Below are positions 50,717 through 58,696 of a stretch of 64,000 bases of DNA, piece after piece (position 1 is the first letter of the stretch; each line of letters starts with the position of its first letter). Location: NCBI GenBank assembly GCA_036845225.1, contig DAIUEJ010000004.1:34238-98237 (forward strand). The letters run 5' to 3'. Under the pieces are notes generated by a model that did no database searches, had not been told where the DNA came from, and was given only the letters and a program-made list of their open reading frames with translations. The position numbers and the translations under genes are program-made. The DNA is from FEN-680 sp036845225. GTDB taxonomy: Bacteria; Actinomycetota; Geothermincolia; Fen-727; Anoxymicrobiaceae.

Positions 50717-51790
50717 ATGAAAGACAACACCGACGGACCGCCGTCCAACGACCCCACCAGGTCCCACCGGCGCCGCAACTTACTTTTAGCGCTCGGGCTG
50801 GCGTCCATGGTGCCGCTCGTATCCAGAGTCGCGGCCGAATGGCTGCGCCGGATGGAAGACCCCGAGGCGGGCGAGGTGCTCTCCGAGCCGCTGGGGGAGA
50901 AAGGCCACTACGTCTCCAGCTTCGACGGGGCGCGGATATACACTGAGGAGCTGGGGAGCGGCCACACGCTCGTCCTGGTCCACGGCTGGTTCTGCAACAC
51001 CGACATGTGGCACTACCAGAAGAAACTCCTCGCCGACAGGTTCAGGATGGTCTGCTTCGACCAGCGGGGCCACCGGCGCAGCGACTGCCCCGACGGCGAG
51101 CCGTTCACGCTGGAATCGCTCGCCCGCGACCTCAAGGCGGTCCTCGACGAGTACGCGCCTGACGAGCCGGTAGTGCTGGTCGGGCACAGCATGGGCGGCA
51201 TGTCCATCCTGAAGTTCCTGCAGCTTTTCGGCGAAGAGATGGGGACCAGGGTCAAGGGGGTGGCACTCGTCGACACGACCAACGTCCCGATGCGCGCGAC
51301 CCTCGTCGGGGGAGCCGCGCTGGGGCCGCTGCAGAAGCCCCTGGTGGAGCCTCTGTTCAGGTTCATGACAGAGCACCCCAGGCTCGCGGACGGCGTGAAG
51401 GAAGCGCTGGTCCACACGGCGCCGTTCCTGCTCGCGACGAGGTACCTCGGGTACGGAAGCGGGGCGTCACTGACACAGATGGAATACATACAGGAGATGG
51501 CGCAGAAGACGTCGATGAAGGGGGCCTGCCAGGTGGGGCTCGGGCTCCTGTGCGAGGACGGCGAGATCAGCCTCGAGCCGTTGAGGCGCTCGGGGATACC
51601 GGTGATGATATGGGTCGGGGAGAAGGACAAGCTCACGCGCCCTGAGGTCTCGATAAGGATGAAGGAATGCCTGCCGGACGCTGAGTTCCACCTCGTGCCC
51701 GACACAGGGCATCCCAGCTACATGGAAGAGTACCGCAAGTTCAACGACGCGCTGGTCGAGCTCGCTGCCAGGGCTTTCGGCAGCCGTTAA
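50717..51790 (+). CDS. Alpha/beta hydrolase with an N-terminal signal-anchor
   Basis: The 357-residue protein has a basic N-terminus and one hydrophobic helix (about 20-40), then an alpha/beta-hydrolase core with LVHGWFCNTDMW, the nucleophile elbow VGHSMGG, a WVGEKDKLTRP acid region and GHPSYMEE (His). Streptomyces has an alpha/beta hydrolase at the same place between alr and tsaE. Membrane-anchored esterase/lipase activity is likely; the substrate is unknown. Confidence 0.85.
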   Translation: MKDNTDGPPSNDPTRSHRRRNLLLALGLASMVPLVSRVAAEWLRRMEDPEAGEVLSEPLGEKGHYVSSFDGARIYTEELGSGHTLVLVHGWFCNTDMWHYQKKLLADRFRMVCFDQRGHRRSDCPDGEPFTLESLARDLKAVLDEYAPDEPVVLVGHSMGGMSILKFLQLFGEEMGTRVKGVALVDTTNVPMRATLVGGAALGPLQKPLVEPLFRFMTEHPRLADGVKEALVHTAPFLLATRYLGYGSGASLTQMEYIQEMAQKTSMKGACQVGLGLLCEDGEISLEPLRRSGIPVMIWVGEKDKLTRPEVSIRMKECLPDAEFHLVPDTGHPSYMEEYRKFNDALVELAARAFGSR

Positions 51791-51803
51791 GGAGGCTTCT
51801 CAG

Positions 51804-52742
51804 ATGCTGGGGACGATTCTTGTGGGGCACGCGGGCGACGAGCAGGCGCTCACCGGGTGCACCGTGTTCCTGCCTCCGGCCGGGACAGTCGGCGCATGCG
51901 AAGTAAGGGGCGGCGCGCCCGGCACCCGCGAGACCGAGATGCTCCGTCCGGGCTTCACGGTTGAAGGGCCCAACGCGGTTCTACTGACCGGCGGAAGCGC
52001 ATACGGGCTGGCGGCGGCGACCGGGGTGATGAGGTACCTGGAGGAGAACGGCATCGGCTTCCCAACGCCAGGAGGAATCGTGCCGATCGTGAGCGGAGCG
52101 GTGATCTTCGACCTCGACATCGGCGATGGGTCGGTGAGGCCCGATGAGGCGATGGGTTACCGGGCGTGCCAGTCGGCAAGCCTCGATGAAGAGAGCGAGG
52201 GCAGCGTCGGCGTCGGTCTGGGCGCGACGGTTGGCAACGTCTACGGGAGGGCGCGCTCAACGCGCGGGGGCTTCGGCATCTACCGCTTTCACGCCGACGG
52301 GTTCAAGCTCGAGGTCGCGGGAGTGGTCAACGCCTATGGCGACGTGGTGGACGACGGCGGCAAGGTCCTCGGCGGCGTGCGCGACGAGAAAGGACGCTTC
52401 GTGGGGGCCGAAAAGGCGGTATGCAACGCAACCGGCCTCGCGCCGGGCTGCCTCCAGAACACCTCGCTGGTGGTCATCGCGACCAACGCTGAGCTCACCT
52501 GCACCGAGGGCACGCGGGTGGCCCTCCAGGGGCATAACGGGATCGCGAGAGCGGTGAGGCCGTCCCATACCAGGTATGACGGAGACACCGTCTTCGTGCT
52601 CGCCACCGGCGAGGTCCAGGCACCGGTCGACGCGGTCGAGGTGCTGGCGGCGATGGGGACGGCTGAGGCGTTGAGGTCGGGAGTGTTGAGGGCTACGGAG
52701 GGAGGCGGGATACCGAGCGCGGCCGACATCGCGGGCGGCTGA
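51804..52742 (+). CDS. P1-family peptidase (DmpA/S58 superfamily)
   Basis: The 312-residue protein has the P1-peptidase features: VLLTGGSAYGLAAATGVMRYLEE, GNVYG and LQNTSLVVIATNAELT, the region of the N-terminal nucleophile after self-cleavage. Members are aminopeptidases or hydrolases of D-amino-acid amides and esters. It starts 13 bases after the hydrolase gene and is followed by a nitroreductase. The processing site can be inferred only by analogy. Confidence 0.85.
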   Translation: MLGTILVGHAGDEQALTGCTVFLPPAGTVGACEVRGGAPGTRETEMLRPGFTVEGPNAVLLTGGSAYGLAAATGVMRYLEENGIGFPTPGGIVPIVSGAVIFDLDIGDGSVRPDEAMGYRACQSASLDEESEGSVGVGLGATVGNVYGRARSTRGGFGIYRFHADGFKLEVAGVVNAYGDVVDDGGKVLGGVRDEKGRFVGAEKAVCNATGLAPGCLQNTSLVVIATNAELTCTEGTRVALQGHNGIARAVRPSHTRYDGDTVFVLATGEVQAPVDAVEVLAAMGTAEALRSGVLRATEGGGIPSAADIAGG

Positions 52743-52746
52743 GCCG

Positions 52747-53274
52747 GTGAGCGGTTCTATGGACTTTTATGAGGTCATCGAGCGCAGGTCGAGCACCAGG
52801 GATTTCACAAGAGAGGACGTTCCGCCCGAGACGGTAGGGCGGCTGCTGGCCTCTGCGTGCAAGGCGCCCACCGCGGGGAACCTGCAGCCGTGGCGCTTCT
52901 ACGTGGTGAGAGACCCTGGTGTCCGCAGGAGGCTGTCCGAAGCGGCATACGGCCAGCCGTACGTAGCGGCCGCGCCGGTGGTGCTCGTGGTGTGCGCCGA
53001 CCTCGACGTGAGCGCGCACGGTTACGGTTCTCGCGGCGAGAACCTCTACTGCATACAGGATACCGCCGCGGCCGTGGAGAATATCCTGCTGTCCGCCGTC
53101 GCCGAGGGGTTGGGGGCCTGCTGGGTAGGGGCGTTCGACGAGGTCGCCGCCAGGGGCGTGCTGGGGCTGCCCGCGGGGATCAGGCCGCTCGCCATGGTCC
53201 CGGTCGGCCACCCGGGCCGGCAGGGCCGGAAGGCGGGCCGCGAGCCGTATGAGAAGTTCACGAAGTACATGTGA
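52747..53274 (+). CDS. Nitroreductase-family flavoprotein
   Basis: A 175-residue protein: DFYEVIERRSSTRDFTREDV, APTAGNLQPWRFYVV and QDTAAAVENILLSAVAEGLGACWVGAF are FMN-binding signatures of the family, and it ends in the conserved basic region. Family members reduce nitro compounds, quinones or other acceptors with NAD(P)H. A GTG start is used; ATG 52759 is the alternative. Partners are not evident. Confidence 0.85.
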   Translation: MSGSMDFYEVIERRSSTRDFTREDVPPETVGRLLASACKAPTAGNLQPWRFYVVRDPGVRRRLSEAAYGQPYVAAAPVVLVVCADLDVSAHGYGSRGENLYCIQDTAAAVENILLSAVAEGLGACWVGAFDEVAARGVLGLPAGIRPLAMVPVGHPGRQGRKAGREPYEKFTKYM

Positions 53275-53281
53275 GGTAGGC

Positions 53282-53497
53282 ATGCCTATATACGAGTACC
53301 GGTGCAAAGGGTGCGGGACCAAGTTCGAGAAGCTCGTCCGCGGGCAGGAGAAAGTATGCTGTCCCAAATGCGGCAAGGGTTCCCTCGACAAGCTGTTCAG
53401 CGTATTCGGGGTGAAGTCCGGCGACAAGTTCACTCCCAGCGGTGGGAGCGGCTGCACTAGTTGCAGCGCCTCTTCGTGCGAAGGCTGCAACTCGTAG
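53282..53497 (+). CDS. FmdB/CxxC-zinc-ribbon family regulatory protein
   Basis: A 71-residue protein starting MPIYEYRCKGCGTKFEKLV, with zinc-ligand pairs C8/C11 and C27/C30, and a cysteine-rich serine tail. This is the FmdB-type putative regulatory zinc ribbon. The ATG is at 53282. The role is unknown. A tandem repeat begins directly after its stop. Confidence 0.85.
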   Translation: MPIYEYRCKGCGTKFEKLVRGQEKVCCPKCGKGSLDKLFSVFGVKSGDKFTPSGGSGCTSCSASSCEGCNS

Positions 53498-53728
53498 CGC
53501 CGGCAGGAATGAGAGGTAGCGCCGGCGTCCCGCCGGCAGGAATGAGAGGTAGNNNNNNNNNNNNNNNNNNNNNNNNNNNNNNNNNNNNNNNNNNNNNNNN
53601 NNNNNNNNNNNNNNNNNNNNNNNNNNNNNNNNNNNNNNNNNNNNNNNNNNNNCGCCGGCAGGAATGAGAGGTAGCGCCGGCGTCCCGCCGGCAGGAATGA
53701 GAGGTAGCGCCGGCGTCCCGCCGGCAGG
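53498..53728 (+). repeat. 33-bp tandem palindromic repeat interrupted by an assembly gap
   Basis: Units of CGCCGGCAGGAATGAGAGG plus TAG and CGCCGGCGTCC (33 bases) repeat; four full 22-base cores and partial copies are visible on the two sides of the N run. GCCGGCG-TCC-CGCCGGC can form hairpins. True copy number is unknown because the gap lies inside the array. Confidence 0.85.
53553..53652. other. 100-N scaffold gap
   Basis: Exactly 100 Ns replace sequence inside the tandem repeat, a standard placeholder for a gap of unknown length. Confidence 0.98.
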
Positions 53729-53754
53729 TGGTCGACAAGTGAGGATGGTGGCGG

Positions 53755-54366
53755 ATGTACGAGGCTGAGTCGCTGGAGGAGCTGCGCGAGATACTGGGCG
53801 ATTGCACGCGGTGTCCCCTGCACGAGAGCCGCAACAAGCTGGTGTACGGAGCAGGCAACCCGGACGCGCAGCTCATGTTCGTCGGTGAAGGCCCCGGGCG
53901 GGCTGAGGACGCCCAGGGACTGCCGTTCGTCGGGCCGGCCGGGAAGCTCCTGGACGAAATGCTCACGAGCATCGGTCTGGCTCGTGCGGACGTATATATT
54001 GCCAACGTGGTCAAGTGCCGGCCGCCGGGCAACCGCGACCCCCTCCCGCTCGAGGTGGAGACCTGCATACCGTTCCTTCAAGGGCAGATCAAGCTCATCA
54101 AGCCGAAGGTCATCTGCGAGCTCGGCCGCATCGCGGCGGGCGTCATGATGGAGCGGCAGATACAGATCACCCGGATCCACGGCCAGAAGTTCCTGGGGCC
54201 GGGCTACTTCAACGTCCCCGTCTTCCACCCGGCCGCCGCGCTCCGGGCCCCGGCGACGATGCAGCTGCTGCGCGAGGATTTTAAAAACCTCAAGTCGTAC
54301 CTCGAAGAGCAGGAACCGCCCCCCCCCGAGCCCGAGCCGGAGCCCGAACAACTGGGCCTTTTTTGA
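53755..54366 (+). CDS. Type 4/5 uracil-DNA glycosylase with [4Fe-4S] cluster
   Basis: The 203-residue protein has the [4Fe-4S] cysteines C17, C20, C88 and C104, motif A GEGPGRAEDAQGLPFVGPAG and motif B HPAAALR. Such enzymes excise uracil from DNA. The C-terminus ends in a proline/glutamate-rich tail. The stop overlaps the next possible start (TTG at 54363), but tsaE more likely starts at ATG 54387. Confidence 0.92.
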   Translation: MYEAESLEELREILGDCTRCPLHESRNKLVYGAGNPDAQLMFVGEGPGRAEDAQGLPFVGPAGKLLDEMLTSIGLARADVYIANVVKCRPPGNRDPLPLEVETCIPFLQGQIKLIKPKVICELGRIAAGVMMERQIQITRIHGQKFLGPGYFNVPVFHPAAALRAPATMQLLREDFKNLKSYLEEQEPPPPEPEPEPEQLGLF

Positions 54367-54386
54367 GGCGCTGGCGAGGCGCGCCG

Positions 54387-54860
54387 ATGGCCTGTGTCCT
54401 CAAGAGCGGCTCCCAGGAGAAGAGCCTTGAGATAGGCGCCTTCATGGGAGGGGTCCTCGAGCCCGGGGACGTCCTGTGCCTCGAAGGCCCACTGGGCACC
54501 GGCAAGACCGTCCTCGTGAGAGGGCTCGCGCGCGGCAGGGGATACAGCGGCCCGGTGCCGAGCCCGACGTTCACCATCATCAACCCCTACCCCGAGATCG
54601 GCCTCTGCCACGTCGACGCCTTCCGGCTGTCCGATGCCGACGAACTGCTGGATGCGGGCATCGAGGAGTATCTCGACGGCGACTGGGTGTGCGCGGTGGA
54701 GTGGGCGGAGCGGGTGAGGCGCGCGCTGCCTCCCCGGGCGCTCGAGGTGCGTCTCGCCTTCGGGGAGGGCGACGACGACCGCGTTATGGACATCGCGACC
54801 GCGGGCGACTGGGACGGCCGGCGGTCGAGGATCGAGGCGGGGTTGAGCCAATATGCGTGA
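54387..54860 (+). CDS. tsaE: tRNA threonylcarbamoyladenosine biosynthesis ATPase TsaE
   Basis: A 157-residue protein with Walker A GPLGTGKTVLVRGLARG and the SPTFTIINPY switch region, followed by CHVDAFRL and VEWAERV; all are TsaE signatures. TsaE supports t6A formation with TsaB and TsaD. ATG 54387 has GAGG at good distance. It overlaps the tsaB start by 8 bases, so coupling is strong. Confidence 0.92.
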   Translation: MACVLKSGSQEKSLEIGAFMGGVLEPGDVLCLEGPLGTGKTVLVRGLARGRGYSGPVPSPTFTIINPYPEIGLCHVDAFRLSDADELLDAGIEEYLDGDWVCAVEWAERVRRALPPRALEVRLAFGEGDDDRVMDIATAGDWDGRRSRIEAGLSQYA

Positions 54861-55548
54861 AGCAGACGCCGATTCACTGCTCCTGGCGTGGGACACCTGC
54901 ACCGGCGAAGGGGTCATAGCGCTGGGAGAGGGCGCCTCCGCGATCGCGGAAACGCGGTTCCGGACCGTCAAGGGACACGCGAGCTGGTTGATGCCCATGG
55001 TCGATTCGACGCTCGCGGGCCCGGGGGCGTCCCCCGCCGACCTGGGCGCGCTGGCGGTCGGCATCGGGCCGGGCGGCTACACGGGGGTCAAAGTGGGGGT
55101 CGCCACCGCCAAGGCGATGGCGCTCGCGCTGGACCTGCCTCTGGCCGGGGTGCCGACGCTGGACCTCCTCGCGGCGCACGCGCCAGCCGTAGACGGCACC
55201 CTGCTCGCCTGCATGGACGCCAGGCAAGGGCTCGTGTACGCGGCGCTGTACGAGGTCGACGGCGGGCGTCCGCGAAGGTCGACGGAGTTCCTGTGCGTGA
55301 CGCCGGAAGACGCGGCCGCTGCAGTGGCACGGTCCGGGGTGAAGGCGTTCGCCGCGATCGGTTTCGTCGGTGAGGAGCTCGAGCGCGCGGCTCGCGAGTC
55401 GGGCCTCCGCATGACGACCGTCGAGCCGACACCACCCGGCTTTCCATCCGGCAGCGTCCTGCTGGCCACGGCTCGCGCGATGTTCGCTGCGGGGCTCGCC
55501 GGAGACGCGTTCTCCGTCGTCCCGATCTACCTGAAAAAGCCGGTGTGA
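54853..55548 (+). CDS. tsaB: tRNA t6A biosynthesis protein TsaB
   Basis: The 231-residue protein starts with an LLAWDTC segment of the ASKHA fold and has the GIGPGGYTGVKVGVATAKAMA region, which is the family's GPGSFTGLR motif variant. TsaB has the fold but no catalytic role and dimerises with TsaD. It overlaps tsaE upstream and rimI downstream (GTGA), giving a tightly coupled operon. Confidence 0.92.
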   Translation: MREADADSLLLAWDTCTGEGVIALGEGASAIAETRFRTVKGHASWLMPMVDSTLAGPGASPADLGALAVGIGPGGYTGVKVGVATAKAMALALDLPLAGVPTLDLLAAHAPAVDGTLLACMDARQGLVYAALYEVDGGRPRRSTEFLCVTPEDAAAAVARSGVKAFAAIGFVGEELERAARESGLRMTTVEPTPPGFPSGSVLLATARAMFAAGLAGDAFSVVPIYLKKPV

Positions 55549-56099
55549 CCGTGAGCGGGGCAGTCGTGCCGCCACGCGGCATCTGGAAGATAAGGGCGAT
55601 GAGTTTCGACGACCTGGACCGCGTGGTGGTGCTCGAGAAGGCGGTCTTCTCGAGCCCCTGGACCGTGGACCTCTTCCTGTATGAACTGAACCACGACGAA
55701 CGTACCGTGTACCTGGTGGCGGAGTCGGAGGGCGAACTGCTCGGCTACGTCGGCGCCCAGGTCCTCGACAAGGAGGTCCACATCACGAACATGGCGGTCG
55801 AGCCGCGGGTGAGGCGCCGCGGGCTCGGCTCCGAGTTGATGCTCGAGTGCATCCGCCGTGGGATCGGGCGGGGAGCGCGCTGGGTCACGCTCGAGGTGAG
55901 GCTCGGCAACGACGAGGCCCGCGACTTCTACCACAAGTTCGGCCTGGAGGAGCTGGGGGTGAGGCGCAACTACTACACGGACTCGGGAGAGGACGCCGTC
56001 ATCATGGCGACCGGGGACATACGCTCCGAGGATTACACAAGTCTCATCGAAGAAATCGAGGGCGGGCTCGCCGTCAAGGGGGACGAGCGCGAATGCTAG
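55545..56099 (+). CDS. rimI: Ribosomal-protein-S18-alanine N-acetyltransferase RimI
   Basis: A 184-residue GNAT protein with MSFDDLDRVVVLEKAVFSSP near the start, the acetyl-CoA loop VEPRVRRRGLGSELML and the C-terminal ARDFYHKFGLEELGVRRNYY. RimI acetylates S18 and related N-termini. The position between tsaB and tsaD is conserved in Actinobacteria. Start GTG; tsaD begins before the rimI stop. Confidence 0.92.
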   Translation: MTVSGAVVPPRGIWKIRAMSFDDLDRVVVLEKAVFSSPWTVDLFLYELNHDERTVYLVAESEGELLGYVGAQVLDKEVHITNMAVEPRVRRRGLGSELMLECIRRGIGRGARWVTLEVRLGNDEARDFYHKFGLEELGVRRNYYTDSGEDAVIMATGDIRSEDYTSLIEEIEGGLAVKGDEREC

Positions 56100-57112
56100 T
56101 CCTGGGCATCGAGACGTCCTGCGACGAGTCCGCGGCCTCCCTGGTGGCCGACGGGACCACAACCCTCTCCAGTGTCGTCGCCTCGCAGATAGACCTGCAC
56201 AGCGCATACGGCGGGGTGGTGCCGGAGATCGCGGCGCGAGCGCACGTGGAGGCGATCGCCCCGGTGATCTCAGAGGCGCTCGCCGTCTCGGACGAACGCC
56301 CGGGTGTGGTCGCGGTCACCGCCGGCCCGGGGCTGGTCGGTTCCCTGATCGTCGGCGTATCGGCGGCCAAGGCGCTCGCCTGGTCGTGGGGTGTGCCGCT
56401 GGTGGCGGTCAACCACCTGGAGGCGCACGTCTATGCGCCGGTCCTGGAGGGCCTGCTCCCCGAACATCCTTTCCTGGCCCTGGTGGTCTCCGGCGGGCAC
56501 ACGCTGCTCGCGGAAGTCCGCGGCCCCGACGACATAGAGATCATCGGGCAGACACTTGACGACGCGGTCGGCGAGGCCTACGACAAGGTGGCGAAGTTCC
56601 TCGGGCTCGGCTATCCGGGCGGGCCGGTCATCGACAGCCTGTCGCGCCAGGGGAACCCGCGGGCGGTCGCGTTCCCCAGGGCGATGCTCGCGAGCGGCGA
56701 CTACAACTTCTCTCTCTCCGGCCTCAAGACCGCGGTGATAAGATACGTGGCGAAGCTCGAGGCGGAGGGCGCCGAGCCGCTGCCGGCGCGCGACATAGCG
56801 GCGTCGTTCCAGGCTGCCGCCCTCGACGTTCTGGTGAAGAAGACCGTAGCGGCCGCGCTCGACCGGAGGCTCTCGAACGTTGTTGCGGGCGGAGGCGTCG
56901 CATGTAACACGGCGCTGCGCGACCAGCTTGCCCGGGAGTGCGACAGAAAGGGCATAACGCTCGCGTACACCTCGCCTGCTCTGTGCACTGACAACGCCGC
57001 GATGGTCGCCGCGATCGGGACGATGAAGTACGAGGCCGGGCACACCTCGGGCCTGGACGCCGACGTTTATCCGAACCTGAGGCTCGGCGAGCCGATGCCC
57101 GGCGCGGGATAG
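56093..57112 (+). CDS. tsaD: tRNA N6-threonylcarbamoyltransferase TsaD
   Basis: The 339-residue protein begins MLVLGIETSCDESAASLV and has VNHLEAHVYAP (HxxxH metal motif), VSGGHT and GGGVACN, the universal Kae1/TsaD motifs. It transfers threonylcarbamoyl to A37 of ANN-decoding tRNAs. ATG 56093 overlaps the end of rimI by 7 bases. A longer open frame upstream has no support. Confidence 0.96.
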   Translation: MLVLGIETSCDESAASLVADGTTTLSSVVASQIDLHSAYGGVVPEIAARAHVEAIAPVISEALAVSDERPGVVAVTAGPGLVGSLIVGVSAAKALAWSWGVPLVAVNHLEAHVYAPVLEGLLPEHPFLALVVSGGHTLLAEVRGPDDIEIIGQTLDDAVGEAYDKVAKFLGLGYPGGPVIDSLSRQGNPRAVAFPRAMLASGDYNFSLSGLKTAVIRYVAKLEAEGAEPLPARDIAASFQAAALDVLVKKTVAAALDRRLSNVVAGGGVACNTALRDQLARECDRKGITLAYTSPALCTDNAAMVAAIGTMKYEAGHTSGLDADVYPNLRLGEPMPGAG

Positions 57113-57152
57113 GCTCTGCCGTCCGGGTGCGCGGACGGGATGAGGGGTGAGC

Positions 57153-58649
57153 ATGAAGCAGTACATTCTCGCGATTGACCAAGGCACCACCGGCACGACC
57201 TCGATGGTGTTCGACCGCGCGGGCGCGGTCCTCTCCAAGATCAACCAGGAGCTTACCCAGTACTTCCCACAGGGGGGATGGGTCGAGCACGACCCGGAGG
57301 AGATCTGGCAGTCCACGCTGGCGACTGTTGAGAAAGCCTTCGGCGCCGCCGGCATAACGGCGGACGACGTCGCCGCTATCGGCATCACCAACCAGCGCGA
57401 GACGTCCGTCTTCTGGCGGAAGGGCGGTGTCGAGGCGGTCGGCCGGGCCATAGTCTGGCAGTGCAGGCGCTCGGCGGGCATCTGCGAGAGGATGCGCGCC
57501 GAGGGGCACGAGGAGAGGTTCCGGAGCTCCACCGGCCTGGTGCTCGACCCGTACTTCAGCGGGACCAAGATAACCTGGCGCCTCGAGAACGACCCGGAGT
57601 TCGCGAAGCTCGCGCGCTCCGGGGAGATCAACTTCGGCACCGTCGACTCGTGGCTGCTGGCCCGCCTCACCGGCGGCGCCGTCCACGCGACCGACTACTC
57701 GAACGCATCGCGCACCCTGATGTTTAACATCCACGCGCTCGACTGGGACGAAGGGCTGCTCGCCCTGCTGGGGGTCCCCCGGTCGATGCTCCCCGAGGTG
57801 AAGCCGTCCAGCGGAGTCTTCGGGCACACCGACCCCGACAGCTTCTTCGGAGTGTCCGTGCCGGTGAGCGGCATCGCCGGCGACCAGCAGGCGGCGCTCT
57901 TCGGGCAGGCCTGCTACCGCAAGGGCATGACCAAGAACACTTACGGCACGGGGAGTTTCGTGCTGGTCAACACCGGGGCGGAGGCGGTCGCGTCCGGCTC
58001 GGGGATGCTGACCACCATCGCCTGGGGCCTTGGGGGCGAGGTCACTTACGCGCTGGAGGGGTCAATCTTCATCACGGGCGCTGCCATCCAGTGGTTGCGC
58101 GACGGCCTCCACCTCATCGAGAATGCCGCCGAGACGGGGCCGCTCGCCTCCGCGGTGCCGGACACAGGCGGGGTGTACTTCGTCCCGGCGCTGGTCGGGC
58201 TCGGCGCGCCTTACTGGGACCCGTATGCCCGCGGCGCCGTGCTCGGGATCACGCGAGGCACCTCGAAGGAGCAACTGGTGCGGGCGACCGTCGAGGCGAT
58301 GGCTTATCAGACGCGCGACGTGCTCGAGGCGATGCGAGGGGACTCGGGGATCGACCCGGCGACACTGCGCGTCGACGGCGGCGCATCGGTGATGGACGTG
58401 TTGCTGCAGTTCCAGTCGGACCTGCTGGGCATCCAGGTGCAGCGCCCCGTCGTCTCCGAGACCACCGCGCTGGGCGCCGCGTACCTCGCGGGCCTGGCGA
58501 CGGGATACTGGGAGAGCCTCGAGGAGATCGAACGGATATGGAAGGCCGAGAAGACCTTTGAGCCGGCGGCAGACAGGACGGGGGTCGAAGCGAAGTATGC
58601 GGGCTGGAAGAGGGCGGTCGAGCGCGCAAGGGACTGGGAAGAGCACTAG
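57153..58649 (+). CDS. glpK: Glycerol kinase
   Basis: The 498-residue FGGY-family kinase starts MKQYILAIDQGTTGTTSMVFD, with AIGITNQRETSVFW, the EMAYQTRDV-like C-terminal region (VEAMAYQTRDVLEAM) and LRVDGGASVMDVLLQFQSDLLG. It phosphorylates glycerol to glycerol-3-phosphate. ATG 57153 follows GGGG; GTG 57147 is possible. No glpF or glpD is nearby, and glpK in this operon position is unusual. Confidence 0.95.
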   Translation: MKQYILAIDQGTTGTTSMVFDRAGAVLSKINQELTQYFPQGGWVEHDPEEIWQSTLATVEKAFGAAGITADDVAAIGITNQRETSVFWRKGGVEAVGRAIVWQCRRSAGICERMRAEGHEERFRSSTGLVLDPYFSGTKITWRLENDPEFAKLARSGEINFGTVDSWLLARLTGGAVHATDYSNASRTLMFNIHALDWDEGLLALLGVPRSMLPEVKPSSGVFGHTDPDSFFGVSVPVSGIAGDQQAALFGQACYRKGMTKNTYGTGSFVLVNTGAEAVASGSGMLTTIAWGLGGEVTYALEGSIFITGAAIQWLRDGLHLIENAAETGPLASAVPDTGGVYFVPALVGLGAPYWDPYARGAVLGITRGTSKEQLVRATVEAMAYQTRDVLEAMRGDSGIDPATLRVDGGASVMDVLLQFQSDLLGIQVQRPVVSETTALGAAYLAGLATGYWESLEEIERIWKAEKTFEPAADRTGVEAKYAGWKRAVERARDWEEH

Positions 58650-58696
58650 CCGGGGCCCTGGGAAGCCCGGGCGTAGAGGCGGGAGGCAGGGTTGAA

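Noticed and set aside
53498..53728. Possible CRISPR array
   Set aside because: Repeats are directly tandem with no unique spacers, and no cas genes are present.
52693..54351. A long minus-strand frame running through the N gap
   Set aside because: Open only because Ns cannot contain stops and because it lies opposite the nitroreductase, FmdB-like and UDG genes.
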